NCBI RefSeq assembly: GCF_014650455.1 | Contig: NZ_BMUZ01000021.1 | Span: forward strand, 1-64,000 | Direction of reading: 5' to 3' | DNA: 64,000 bases | Origin: Streptomyces xanthochromogenes | Lineage (GTDB): Bacteria; Actinomycetota; Actinomycetes; Streptomycetales; Streptomycetaceae | Part shown: piece after piece, positions 26,707 through 34,818 of the stretch | How the letters are laid out: every line of letters starts with the position of its first letter | How positions within the stretch are numbered: position 1 is the stretch's first letter | Notes under the pieces: generated by a model | What the model was told of the DNA's origin: nothing | Databases searched by the model: none | The model's input: only the letters and a program-made list of their open reading frames with translations | Made by a program: the position numbers and the translations under genes

Positions 26707-27511
26707 GGCGGCGGATCTCCCCACGCAGTTGTTCAGTGATCTCGACGGAGAGCTCCGCCACTTCGGCGTCCTCGATGCGGCGCGGCTGCTCGATGTCCAC
26801 CGTCCACTCGTGGGCGACCCGGCCGGGCCGCGAGGAGAGCAGCACCACGCGCTGGGCGAGCCGGACCGCCTCGCGCACGTTGTGGGTCACGAACAGCACG
26901 GAGAGGTTGCCCGCGACGGAGTCGCCAGTGTTCGCAGTGCGCCAGATGCGGGTCAGCTCGTCGTGCAGGACGTCGCGGGTGATCGCGTCCAGGGCCGCGA
27001 ACGGCTCGTCCATCAAGAGGAGTTGGGAGTCCTGGGCGAGCGCGCGGGCCATCGCGACACGCTGGCGCATACCTCCCGACAGCTCGTGCACCCGCTTGCC
27101 GTACGCGCCCTCCAGGCGGACCAGGGACAGGAGTTCCTCGGCCCGGTCGCGCCGGTCGTTCTTGGCCACCCCGCGCAGCCGCAGGGCGAGTTCGATGTTC
27201 TTGCCCGCGGTCAGCCACGGGAACAGGGCGTGCTCCTGGAACATCAGGGCCGGCCGGCCGCCGGGCGTCTCGATGGCGCCGGCGGTCGGCGCGTCGAGCC
27301 CGGCGACCAGGTTGAGCAGCGTCGACTTTCCGCAGCCGGAGGCGCCCAGGAGGGTGACGAACTCGCCCGGAGCGACATCGAGGGTGATGTCGTCGAGGAC
27401 GAGCTGCGGTCCCGCGGGACCGTCGAAGGACTTCGAGACGTGCTCGATGCGGGCGGCGTACTCGTGCGCTGCCGCCGTGCGGTCCGTGGCCTTGGCGAGT
27501 GCGGTGGCCAT
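26693..27511 (-). CDS. ssuB: ABC transporter ATP-binding protein, sulfonate type
   Basis: The 272-residue ATPase shows Walker A GASGCGKST, the Q-loop in FQEHALFPWL, the signature LSGGMRQRV, Walker B LLLMDEP and the switch His in FVTHNVREA. It energises the importer formed with the adjacent permease and binding protein. AGGAGGTG lies seven bases before the ATG, one of the best SDs in the window. The sulfur operon context favours sulfonate, taurine or sulfate ester uptake over nitrate. Confidence 0.9.
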   Translation of the reverse strand: MATALAKATDRTAAAHEYAARIEHVSKSFDGPAGPQLVLDDITLDVAPGEFVTLLGASGCGKSTLLNLVAGLDAPTAGAIETPGGRPALMFQEHALFPWLTAGKNIELALRLRGVAKNDRRDRAEELLSLVRLEGAYGKRVHELSGGMRQRVAMARALAQDSQLLLMDEPFAALDAITRDVLHDELTRIWRTANTGDSVAGNLSVLFVTHNVREAVRLAQRVVLLSSRPGRVAHEWTVDIEQPRRIEDAEVAELSVEITEQLRGEIRRHGQH

Positions 27512-27555
27512 GGTCGTCACCTCCTGGGAAACCTGTAACCGGCCGGGTGTGGGGA

Positions 27556-28668
27556 CTACTTGACGCCGAGACCGGCGTCGCCGACCTCGGGCTTGCCCAG
27601 GGACTTGAGGACCTTGTTGAGCGGAGCCAGGTCGTAGATGCCGTTCAGGTCGGGCTTCTTGAGGAGACCGGCCTTCACCGCGTGGTCGGCCTGCGCCTGG
27701 AGCGTGGCCGCCAGCGGGTCGTCCAGGGTCTTGAAGGACTTCCACGCCGGGTCGATGATGTCCGCCGGAAGCGCCTTGCCGGACAGCTTCTTGAGGGCCT
27801 CGTTCGCGGAGGCCTTCGCCTGGTCGGGGTGGGCCGAGATCCAGTCGTTGGTCTTCACCGAGCCGCGGAGCACGGCCTCGACGACGTCGGGGTGCTCCTT
27901 GAGGAACTTCTGCGACACGATGATGTTGGTGATGACGAACTGCTTGTCCGGCCACAGGTCGGACTCGTCGAGCAGCACCTTGCCGCCCTCGGACACCAGC
28001 TTGGACGCGGTCGGCTCGGGCACCCAGGCGCCGTCGATCGACCCGGACTTGAAGGCGTCCGGAGTGATCTTGTTGTCGGTGCGGACCACGTTGACGTCGC
28101 CCTTGCCGCTCTGCGCGTCGACCTTCCAGCCCTTTTCGGCGATCCAGTTGAGGAACGCCACGTCCTGGGTGTTGCCGAGCTGCGGGGTCGCGATGTTCTT
28201 GCCCTTGAGGTCGTCGAGCGACGTGACCTTGCCGGGGTTCACCACGAGCTTCACGCCACCGGACGCGGAGCCGCCGATGATGCGCAGGCTCTGGCCCTTG
28301 GACTTGGTGTAGCCGTTGATGGCCGGCGAGGGGCCGATCCAGCCGATGTCGATCGAGCCCGCGTTGAGGGCCTCGATCTCGGAGGGCCCCGCGTTGAAGG
28401 TGGCCGTCTTGACGGCCGTGCCGCCCAGCTCCTTCTGGAAGAGCCCTTCCTGGACGCCGATCAGCGGCGTGGCATGGGTCAGGTTCGGGAAGTAGCCGAT
28501 CTTCACGGAGTCGGCGGAGAGCTTCTTGCCGTTGGCGGCGGGCGTGGCCTTCCCGGCGTCGTCCTTGTCGGACGAGGAGCCGTAGCCGCAGGCGGCGAGG
28601 GCGCCGAACAGCAGGGGCAGGGTGGCGGCGGCGACGAGGCTGCGCCTCAAGGTGGAGCTGGCAGGCAC
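27556..28668 (-). CDS. ssuA: ABC transporter substrate-binding lipoprotein, sulfonate type
   Basis: The 370-residue protein has a lipobox LAAC after RRSLVAAATLPLLFG. The mature part begins VKIGYFPNLTHATPLIGVQEGLF, a SsuA/NMT1-like periplasmic-binding fold, with FNAGPSEIEALNAGSIDIGWIG as the ligand-region signature. It would bind an alkanesulfonate outside the membrane. The start is GTG with GAGAGGA upstream. It follows cysN after 236 bases that contain possible leader ORFs, so it may have its own promoter or attenuator. Confidence 0.9.
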   Translation of the reverse strand: MPASSTLRRSLVAAATLPLLFGALAACGYGSSSDKDDAGKATPAANGKKLSADSVKIGYFPNLTHATPLIGVQEGLFQKELGGTAVKTATFNAGPSEIEALNAGSIDIGWIGPSPAINGYTKSKGQSLRIIGGSASGGVKLVVNPGKVTSLDDLKGKNIATPQLGNTQDVAFLNWIAEKGWKVDAQSGKGDVNVVRTDNKITPDAFKSGSIDGAWVPEPTASKLVSEGGKVLLDESDLWPDKQFVITNIIVSQKFLKEHPDVVEAVLRGSVKTNDWISAHPDQAKASANEALKKLSGKALPADIIDPAWKSFKTLDDPLAATLQAQADHAVKAGLLKKPDLNGIYDLAPLNKVLKSLGKPEVGDAGLGVK

Positions 28669-28704
28669 GGGAGGGTGTCCTCTCGGAGGCCCGGTGCTTA
28701 CGTC

Positions 28705-28720
28705 CGGAGTCTCAACTCCG
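28705..28720 (-). promoter_or_regulatory. Small hairpin upstream of ssuA
   Basis: CGGAGT-CTCA-ACTCCG is a perfect 6-bp stem with a tetraloop. It begins immediately after the stop codon of the candidate leader ORF at 28721-28816 and lies 37 bases before the ssuA start. That position fits an attenuator or a processing signal. Confidence 0.35.
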
Positions 28721-28816
28721 CTACGCGGCCGGGAAGTCGGCAGGTCTTCGGTGGTGTGTGGGGTGCTGGTGGTGCAGCCGGGCGCGCGAGCGGTGCGCGT
28801 ACGTCATCGCGCACAT
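28721..28816 (-). CDS. Candidate leader peptide ORF upstream of ssuA
   Basis: This frame gives 31 residues beginning MCAMTYAHRSRARLHHQH and ends in TAG directly before a small hairpin. GGGG lies about eight bases before the ATG. It lies in the leader of the sulfonate transporter, where a Cys-containing, Arg/His-rich short peptide could regulate attenuation. No homology is recognised and the ORF could be chance. Confidence 0.25.
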   Translation of the reverse strand: MCAMTYAHRSRARLHHQHPTHHRRPADFPAA

Positions 28817-28905
28817 CGCGACACCCCGCCCTGGCCGCTGCCGAGGGCGCCGCTGCCCACGCGGCCGCCCTCCTTCGCGAAGGTCGAGTAGACGTCGTTG
28901 GTCAT
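28804..28905 (-). CDS. Candidate small ORF coupled to cysN
   Basis: The ATG overlaps the cysN stop as TGATG. The frame codes for 33 residues starting MTNDVYSTFAKEGGR and ending VSRCAR. The coupling and reasonable composition argue for translation. No family is recognised, and it could be the remnant of a longer gene. Confidence 0.3.
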   Translation of the reverse strand: MTNDVYSTFAKEGGRVGSGALGSGQGGVSRCAR

Positions 28906-30254
28906 CAGAAGTCCCAGCCTTCTTCGTCCTCGACCGTGGTGAGGACCTTGTGGGTGGCGAACGACTCGCCCGCCATGCCGGCGGCGAGCGTGGTGCCGTC
29001 CGCCGGGTCGATCAGGAGGAAGGAACCGGTGCGCCGGGAGTCGGCGTAGGAGTCGAGCGCCAGCGGCTCGGCGGTGCGCACCTTGACCCGGCCGATGTCG
29101 TTGGCGACGAGCTGGCCCGGGTGGGGGTGCTGGGAGAGGTCGTCCAGGGTGAGCCGGGACTCGATCTCCTTGACGATCGCCTTGACCGTGCGGGTGGTGT
29201 GCTTGAGCAGCACCCGCTGACCCACCGTCAGGGGCTGGTCGGCCACGTGGCAGACGGTCGCCTCGACGTCCTGGGTGGTGGCCGGCGCGTCCCCGCTCGG
29301 CACGATCAGGTCGCCGCGCGAGATGTCGATGTCGTCCGCCAGGAGGAGCGTGACCGACTGCGGCGTCCAGGCGACGTCGACGGACTCGCCGAGCAGGTCG
29401 ATCCCCGCCACCGTGCTCGTACGCCCCGACGGAAGCACCGTCACCGGCTCGCCGACCCGGAAGGTGCCGGCCGCGATCTGGCCCGCGTAGCCCCGGTAGT
29501 CGGGGAGTTCGGCGGTCTGCGGCCGGATCACGTACTGCACCGGAAGGCGGGCGTGGCACGAGGTCAGGTCGTGGCTGACCGGGACCGTCTCCAGGTGTTC
29601 GAGGACGGTGGGGCCGCCGTACCAGTCCATGTTGGCGCTGGGCTCCACCACGTTGTCGCCGGCCAGCGCCGAGATCGGGATGGCGGTGATCTCAGGCACG
29701 CCCAACTCGCTGGCGTACGCGGTGAATTCCTCGGCGATCGAGGCGAACACCTTCTCCTCGTACGCCACCAGGTCCATCTTGTTGACGGCCAGGACCACGT
29801 GCGGCACGCGCAGCAGGGCGGCGACCGCGGCGTGCCGGCGGGTCTGCTCGATGATGCCGTTGCGGGCGTCGACCAGGACCACGGCGAGGTCGGCGGTGGA
29901 GGCGCCGGTCACCATGTTCCGGGTGTACTGCACGTGCCCGGGGGTGTCGGCCAGGATGAACCGGCGCCGGGGCGTGGCGAAGTAGCGGTAGGCCACGTCG
30001 ATGGTGATGCCCTGCTCGCGCTCGGCCCGCAGGCCGTCGGTGAGCAGCGCCAGGTCGGGGGCCTCCTGGCCGCGCTTGAGCGAGGCCGCCTCGACGGCCT
30101 CCAACTGGTCGGTCAGGACCGACTTGGAGTCGTGCAGGAGCCGGCCCACCAGCGTGGACTTGCCGTCGTCGACGGACCCGGCGGTCGCGAAGCGCAGCAG
30201 GGTGGTGGCCGAGAGATCGGCCAACTGCACTGCTGTTTCAACGGAGTTGGACAT
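28905..30254 (-). CDS. cysN: Sulfate adenylyltransferase subunit 1 (GTPase)
   Basis: This 449-residue translation-factor-like GTPase uses GTP hydrolysis to drive APS formation by CysD. G1 is GSVDDGKST, G3 is DTPGH and G4 is NKMD; two beta-barrel domains follow. It lacks a fused CysC domain, consistent with a separate cysC two genes upstream. ATG 30254 lies one base after the cysD stop, with GAGGGG upstream. It is part of the leftward sulfur operon. Confidence 0.95.
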   Translation of the reverse strand: MSNSVETAVQLADLSATTLLRFATAGSVDDGKSTLVGRLLHDSKSVLTDQLEAVEAASLKRGQEAPDLALLTDGLRAEREQGITIDVAYRYFATPRRRFILADTPGHVQYTRNMVTGASTADLAVVLVDARNGIIEQTRRHAAVAALLRVPHVVLAVNKMDLVAYEEKVFASIAEEFTAYASELGVPEITAIPISALAGDNVVEPSANMDWYGGPTVLEHLETVPVSHDLTSCHARLPVQYVIRPQTAELPDYRGYAGQIAAGTFRVGEPVTVLPSGRTSTVAGIDLLGESVDVAWTPQSVTLLLADDIDISRGDLIVPSGDAPATTQDVEATVCHVADQPLTVGQRVLLKHTTRTVKAIVKEIESRLTLDDLSQHPHPGQLVANDIGRVKVRTAEPLALDSYADSRRTGSFLLIDPADGTTLAAGMAGESFATHKVLTTVEDEEGWDF

Positions 30255-30255
30255 T

Positions 30256-31203
30256 CTAGAAGTACCCCTCGCGCTTGCGGTCTTCCATCGCGGCCTCGGA
30301 CATCTTGTCGTCGGCTCGGGTGGCGCCCCGCTCGGTGAGCCTCGATGCGGCGATCTCGGTGATGACGGCGTCCAGCGTCGTCGCGTCGGAGTCGACGGCG
30401 CCGGTGCAGGACATGTCACCGACCGTGCGGTAGCGCACCTGGCGCGTCTCGACGCTCTCGTCGGCCTTGGGACCGCCCCACTCGCCGGCGGTCAGCCACA
30501 TGCCGGACCGCTTGAACACCTCGCGCTCGTGCGCGAAGTAGATCTGCGGCAGGTCGATGTCCTCGCGGGCGATGTACTGCCACACGTCCAGCTCGGTCCA
30601 GTTGGACAGCGGGAACACGCGGACGTGCTCACCGGGGGCGTGCCGGCCGTTGTAGAGCTGCCACAGCTCGGGACGCTGACGGCGCGGGTCCCACTGCGAG
30701 AACTCGTCCCGCAGCGAGAACACCCGCTCCTTGGCGCGGGCCTTCTCCTCGTCGCGCCGGCCGCCGCCGAACACCGCGTCGAAGCGGTGCTCCTGGATGG
30801 CCTCGGTCAGCGGGAGGGTCTGGAGCGGGTTGCGGGTCCCGTCGGGGCGCTCGCGCAGCTTGCCCGCGTCGATGTAGTCCTGCACCGAGGCGACGTGCAG
30901 CCGAAGCCCGTGCTCGGCGACCACGCGGTCGCGGTAGGCGAGGACCTCGGGGAAGTTGTGCCCGGTGTCGACGTGCAGCAGCGTGAAGGGAACCGCGGCC
31001 GGGGCGAACGCCTTCAGCGCCAGATGCAGCATGACGATGGAGTCCTTGCCGCCGGAGAACAGGATCACCGGCCGCTCGAACTCGCCCGCCACCTCGCGGA
31101 AGATGTGCACCGCCTCGGACTCCAGGGCGTCCAGGTGGCTGAGCGCGTACGGGCTGTCGATGCCCTCGCCCGCGGTGATTGCCGAGGTCATGCTGTGCCC
31201 CAT
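30256..31203 (-). CDS. cysD: Sulfate adenylyltransferase subunit 2
   Basis: The 315-residue protein is the ATP pyrophosphatase half of ATP sulfurylase. The PP-loop is ILFSGGKDSIVML, and LLHVDTGHNFPE and GGGRRDEEKARAKERVFS are family signatures. It joins sulfate to AMP with CysN. I chose the ATG at 31203 because GGGGGAG lies six bases upstream; a second ATG at 31191 is possible. It lies between cysC (106 bases upstream) and cysN (one base downstream). Confidence 0.95.
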   Translation of the reverse strand: MGHSMTSAITAGEGIDSPYALSHLDALESEAVHIFREVAGEFERPVILFSGGKDSIVMLHLALKAFAPAAVPFTLLHVDTGHNFPEVLAYRDRVVAEHGLRLHVASVQDYIDAGKLRERPDGTRNPLQTLPLTEAIQEHRFDAVFGGGRRDEEKARAKERVFSLRDEFSQWDPRRQRPELWQLYNGRHAPGEHVRVFPLSNWTELDVWQYIAREDIDLPQIYFAHEREVFKRSGMWLTAGEWGGPKADESVETRQVRYRTVGDMSCTGAVDSDATTLDAVITEIAASRLTERGATRADDKMSEAAMEDRKREGYF

Positions 31204-31309
31204 TCGTTCTCCCCCGAGGACTTCGTCCAGGGGGTGCCCCCACCACCCGCGCGGCGCGCCGGTGCGGCTGTCGCGGTCGTCTGCGGCCCGGTGGCCGCGC
31301 GTGCGTCGC

Positions 31310-31855
31310 TCACGCCAGGCCCCTCTCGGTGAGCAGCGCAAGAAGCGCGGCCGCGGACTCCTGCACGGTCTGGGTGTGGGACTCGATCCGCAGATCCGGT
31401 GACTCGGGTGCCTCGTACGGGTCGTCGACGCCGGTCAGGCCGCTGATCTCACCGGCCGCCTGCTTGGCGTACAGGCCCTTCACATCGCGGACGGAGCAGA
31501 CCTCCACGGGAGTCGCGACGTGTACCTCCAGATAGGCGGTGCCCTCGCTCTGGTGGCGCTTGCGCACCGCATCGCGGCTGTCGGCGTACGGGGCGATCAC
31601 CGGGACCAGGGCCTTCACGCCGTTGGCGGCGAGCAGTTCGGCGACGAAGCCGATCCGCTGCACATTGGTGTGCCGGTCCTCGCGGCTGAAGCCGAGGCCC
31701 GCCGAGAGGAACTCGCGGATCTCGTCGCCGTCGAGCACCTCCACCCGGTGCCCGGCCGCGCGCAGCCGGCCCGCGAGCTCGTAGGCGATGGTGGTCTTGC
31801 CGGCGCTCGGCAGACCGGTCAGCCAGATGGTGGCTCCCGCCTCCGTCACGCTCAT
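31310..31855 (-). CDS. cysC: Adenylylsulfate kinase
   Basis: The 181-residue protein has the P-loop GLPSAGKTT and the family motifs VLDGDEIREFLSAGLGFSREDRHTNVQRIG and VCSVRDVKGLYAKQ, here read in part. It phosphorylates APS at the 3' position to give PAPS. Its presence beside an APS-type reductase suggests PAPS is made for sulfation or as an alternative route. AGGAGA is six bases before the ATG. Confidence 0.93.
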   Translation of the reverse strand: MSVTEAGATIWLTGLPSAGKTTIAYELAGRLRAAGHRVEVLDGDEIREFLSAGLGFSREDRHTNVQRIGFVAELLAANGVKALVPVIAPYADSRDAVRKRHQSEGTAYLEVHVATPVEVCSVRDVKGLYAKQAAGEISGLTGVDDPYEAPESPDLRIESHTQTVQESAAALLALLTERGLA

Positions 31856-31887
31856 CGAAGTCTCCTGATCACTGTTCTGACGGCCCG

Positions 31888-32658
31888 TCATCCGTGCAGC
31901 CCGCACTCGGTCTTGTTGCGCCCGGCCCAGCGTCCGGCGCGCGCGTCCTCGCCCTCGGCGACCCGGCGGGTGCAGGGGGCGCAGCCGATCGAGGGGTAGC
32001 CGTCCATGAGGAGGAGGTTGGTGATCACACCGTGCTCGGCGACATAGGCGTCCACGTCGTCCTGCGTCCAGCGGGCGATCGGGGACACCTTGACCTTCCG
32101 GCGCTTCTCGTCCCAGCCGACCACCGGGGTGTTCGCCCGGGTCGGGGACTCGTCGCGGCGCAGCCCGGTGGCCCAGGCGGCGTACGAACTCAGGCCCTGC
32201 TCAAGGGGCTTGACCTTGCGCAGCGCGCAGCACAGGTCGGGGTCGCGGTCGTGCAGCTTCGGGCCGTACTCGGCGTCCTGCTCGGCGACGCTCTGCCGCG
32301 GGGTGAGGGTGATGACGTTGACGTCCATCACCTCGGCGACCGCGTCCCGGGTGCCGATGGTCTCGGGGAAGTGGTAGCCGGTGTCCAGGAACACCACGTC
32401 CACGCCGGGCATCGCACGGGAGGCGAGATGGGCGACGACCGCGTCCTCCATGGAGGAGGTGACGCAGAAGCGGTTGCCGAAGGTGTCGGCGGCCCAGCGC
32501 AGGATCTCCAGGGGGGAGGCCTCTTCGAGGTCCCGTCCCGCCTGCTCGGCGAGGGCCTTGAGCTCTTCGTCGGTGCGCCCGCCCGGGTCCCGGTCCGCGG
32601 CGCGGGCGGGCGCCTCGCGCTCCCCGGCGGTTCCGGCGCCGGTCTGAGTGGCCGTCAT
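31888..32658 (-). CDS. cysH: APS/PAPS reductase
   Basis: The 256-residue protein reduces activated sulfate to sulfite. Motifs are CVTSSMEDAVVAHL (PP-loop-like), FLDTGYHFPETIGTRD and the C-terminal catalytic ECGLH. Four more Cys, the CC pair in DPDLCCALRKV and the CxxC in IGCAPCT, are the ligands of a [4Fe-4S] cluster, which marks the APS-preferring bacterial type. ATG 32658 overlaps the stop of the zinc-ribbon gene as ATGA, so translation is coupled. The electron donor is probably thioredoxin. Confidence 0.94.
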   Translation of the reverse strand: MTATQTGAGTAGEREAPARAADRDPGGRTDEELKALAEQAGRDLEEASPLEILRWAADTFGNRFCVTSSMEDAVVAHLASRAMPGVDVVFLDTGYHFPETIGTRDAVAEVMDVNVITLTPRQSVAEQDAEYGPKLHDRDPDLCCALRKVKPLEQGLSSYAAWATGLRRDESPTRANTPVVGWDEKRRKVKVSPIARWTQDDVDAYVAEHGVITNLLLMDGYPSIGCAPCTRRVAEGEDARAGRWAGRNKTECGLHG

Positions 32659-32834
32659 ATCGCTTCCCCTCCACCGTCGTTGCGCTGTACTCCGCGGGCG
32701 AGCAGCCCGAGGAACTTCAGCTGGAAGGCCCGGTTGCACGCCGCGCACTCCCAGGCGCCGTGACCGGTCTCGTTGGGCCGCAGGTCCTCGTCGCCGCAGT
32801 ACGGGCAGTAGAAGGGGGCCGCGCGCTCGCTCAT
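32655..32834 (-). CDS. Small zinc-ribbon protein of the sulfur operon
   Basis: The 59-residue protein has two CxxC pairs, FYCPYCGDEDL and ECAACNRAF, spaced as in a zinc ribbon. It is too small to be an enzyme on its own. Both ends overlap neighbours by four bases (ATGA), so it is translated with sulfite reductase and CysH. Equivalent small ORFs are, as I recall, standard between these genes in Streptomyces. A role in iron-sulfur or siroheme handling or as a reductase subunit is guesswork. Confidence 0.85.
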   Translation of the reverse strand: MSERAAPFYCPYCGDEDLRPNETGHGAWECAACNRAFQLKFLGLLARGVQRNDGGGEAI

Positions 32835-34528
32835 GACAGGGCCTCCTCGTCGGCGCGCGCCGCCCAGGTTGCGAACCGCTCGCCCTCGGCGCGCTCCGCC
32901 TGGAAGCGCCCGAGCACCCGCTCGACGTAGTCGGGCAGCTCGGCCGAAGTGACCTTCAGGCCGCGGACCTTGCGGCCGAAGCCGGCCTCCAGGCCGAGCG
33001 CGCCGCCCAGGTGCACCTGGAAGCCCTCGACCTGGTTGCCGTCGCCGTCCAGGACCAGCTGGCCCTTGAGGCCGATGTCGGCGACCTGGATGCGGGCGCA
33101 GGAGTTGGGGCAGCCGTTGATGTTGATGGTGATCGGCTCGTCGAACTCCGGCAGGCGGCGCTCCAGTTCGTCGATCAGCGAGGCGCCGCGCGCCTTGGTC
33201 TCGACGATGGCGAGCTTGCAGAACTCGATGCCGGTGCAGGCCATCGTGCCGCGCCGGAACGGCGAGGCGTCGACCTTGAGGCCGAGCGCCTCCAGGCCGG
33301 TCACGAGCGAGTCGACGCGGCCCTCCTCGACGTCGAGCACGATCAGCTTCTGCTCGGCAGTGGTGCGCAGGCGCCCCGAGCCGTGCGTCTCGGCCAGCTC
33401 GGCGATCTTGCTCAGGGTGGCGCCGTCCACGCGGCCCACGCGGGGCGCGAAGCCGATGTAGAAGCGGCCGTCCTTCTGGCGGTGCACCCCGAGGTGGTCG
33501 CGCCAGACCTCCTTGGGCAGCTCGGGCGCCGGCCCGTCGACGAGCTTGCGCTTCAGGTACTCGTCCTCCAGGACCTGACGGAACTTCTCCGCGCCCCAGT
33601 CGGCGACGAGGAACTTCAGGCGGGCGCGGGTGCGCAGCCGCCGGTAGCCGTAGTCGCGGAAGATCGAGATGACGCCCTCGTACGCGTCGGGCACCTCGTC
33701 GAGCGGCACCCAGGCGCCGAGGCGCACCCCGAGCTTGGGGTTGGTGGAGAGCCCGCCGCCGACCCACAGGTCGAAGCCGGGGCCGTGCTCGGGGTGGTCG
33801 ACACCGACGAAGGCGATGTCGTTGATCTCGTGCGCGACGTCGAGCTGCGGCGATCCGGAGACGGCGCTCTTGAACTTGCGGGGCAGGTTGGAGAAGGCCG
33901 GGTTGCCGATGTAACGGCGCTGGATCTCGTCGATGGCCGGGCTGCCGTCGATGATCTCGTCGGCGGCGATGCCGGCGACCGGCGAGCCGAGGATGACGCG
34001 CGGGGTGTCGCCGCAGGCCTCGGTGGTGGACAGGCCGACCGCTTCGAGGCGGTTCCAGATCTCCGGGACGTCCTCGATGCGGATCCAGTGGTACTGGACG
34101 TTCTGCCGGTCGGTGAGGTCGGCGGTGCCGCGCGCGAACTCCTGGGAGATCTCGCCGATCACCCGCAGCTGCTCGGTGGTCAGACGGCCGCCGTCGATGC
34201 GGACGCGGAGCATGAAGTACTCGTCGTCCAGCTCCTCCGGCTCCAGGATCGCCGTCTTGCCGCCGTCGATGCCCTGGCGGCGCTGGGTGTAGAGGCCCCA
34301 CCAGCGCATCCGGCCGCGCAGGTCGTTGGGGTCGATGGAGGCGAAGCCCCGCTTGGAGTAGATCGTCTCAATGCGTGTCCGCACATTGAGACCGTCGTCG
34401 TCCTTCTTGAACTGCTCGTTCCCGTTGAGGGGCGTGAAGTGGCCGACGGCCCACTGGCCTTCACCACGGTGGCGGCCCGGCTTGCGGCGGGGCGTCGTGG
34501 GGGCAGGGTTATCTGGGCTGGCGGCCAT
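32831..34528 (-). CDS. sirA: Ferredoxin-dependent sulfite/nitrite reductase
   Basis: This 565-residue two-repeat sulfite reductase reduces sulfite to sulfide with six electrons, presumably from ferredoxin. The siroheme-[4Fe-4S] Cys set is TMACTGIEFCKLA followed by NINGCPNSCAR. The N-terminal region has the parallel domain DLRGRMRWWGLYTQRRQG and TDRQNVQYHWIRIED. Context with cysHCDN makes sulfite the likely substrate, not nitrite. The ATG at 34528 has GAAGGAC nine bases upstream. It is the first large gene of the operon, behind a leader peptide and hairpin. Confidence 0.93.
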   Translation of the reverse strand: MAASPDNPAPTTPRRKPGRHRGEGQWAVGHFTPLNGNEQFKKDDDGLNVRTRIETIYSKRGFASIDPNDLRGRMRWWGLYTQRRQGIDGGKTAILEPEELDDEYFMLRVRIDGGRLTTEQLRVIGEISQEFARGTADLTDRQNVQYHWIRIEDVPEIWNRLEAVGLSTTEACGDTPRVILGSPVAGIAADEIIDGSPAIDEIQRRYIGNPAFSNLPRKFKSAVSGSPQLDVAHEINDIAFVGVDHPEHGPGFDLWVGGGLSTNPKLGVRLGAWVPLDEVPDAYEGVISIFRDYGYRRLRTRARLKFLVADWGAEKFRQVLEDEYLKRKLVDGPAPELPKEVWRDHLGVHRQKDGRFYIGFAPRVGRVDGATLSKIAELAETHGSGRLRTTAEQKLIVLDVEEGRVDSLVTGLEALGLKVDASPFRRGTMACTGIEFCKLAIVETKARGASLIDELERRLPEFDEPITININGCPNSCARIQVADIGLKGQLVLDGDGNQVEGFQVHLGGALGLEAGFGRKVRGLKVTSAELPDYVERVLGRFQAERAEGERFATWAARADEEALS

Positions 34529-34560
34529 GGCATATGTCCTTCGGGACTGCGGGTGGGCGG

Positions 34561-34612
34561 CTCTGACCTGCACACTCGCGCTTCGGCGCGGCGGTGCGCA
34601 GTCAAGACAGAG
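34561..34612 (-). promoter_or_regulatory. Leader hairpin, probable attenuator of sulfur operon
   Basis: Read on the minus strand, TGACTGCGCAC pairs with GTGTGCA(G)GTCA (one bulge and one G-U). An inner stem CGCGC/GCGCG is capped by CGAA. Shorter CTC/GAG pairing extends the base. The structure lies 30 bases after the leader peptide stop and 32 bases before the sulfite reductase start. That layout fits ribosome-controlled attenuation or masking. Confidence 0.55.
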
Positions 34613-34642
34613 GGCAGGGGGATCGCGGCGTGGCTGGAGGAG

Positions 34643-34726
34643 TCAGCGTGCCGGACAGATGGCGCTGGACATGCGGCCGAGGTCGACGTGCCGCCGACTC
34701 ACCAAGGCGATTCCAGTTCCAGACAT
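34643..34726 (-). CDS. Leader peptide of the sulfur assimilation operon
   Basis: The 27-codon ORF ends in RRHVDLGRMSSAICPAR. The R-x-HVDLxR...S-A-x-C pattern is typical of the annotated 'putative leader peptides' found before actinobacterial sulfur genes. CACGCT lies six bases before the ATG, so a leaderless start is plausible; an in-frame GTG at 34702 would give 19 residues. Its single Cys codon near the stop could sense cysteinyl-tRNA. A large hairpin follows. The mechanism is inferred. Confidence 0.75.
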   Translation of the reverse strand: MSGTGIALVSRRHVDLGRMSSAICPAR

Positions 34727-34762
34727 GACGGAAGCGTGTCACGGGACTTTGGACCCAGTCCA

Positions 34763-34780
34763 CCACTATCCAGATAGTGG
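34763..34780. promoter_or_regulatory. 18-bp inverted repeat upstream of sulfur operon
   Basis: CCACTATCCAGATAGTGG is a perfect inverted repeat with a 2-base centre. It lies 37 bases upstream of the leader peptide ATG, in the -35/-50 region of the presumed promoter. The CTATC/GATAG arms recall Rrf2-type sites. It is the best candidate operator for sulfur control. Confidence 0.6.
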
Positions 34781-34818
34781 ACAAAGCTGTCCCGCATCAT
34801 AAGACGCTGTGGTCCGCG

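Noticed and set aside
32831..34528. Nitrite reductase instead of sulfite reductase
   Set aside because: The fold cannot separate the two by eye, but the operon partners cysHCDN and the chelatase make sulfite far more likely.
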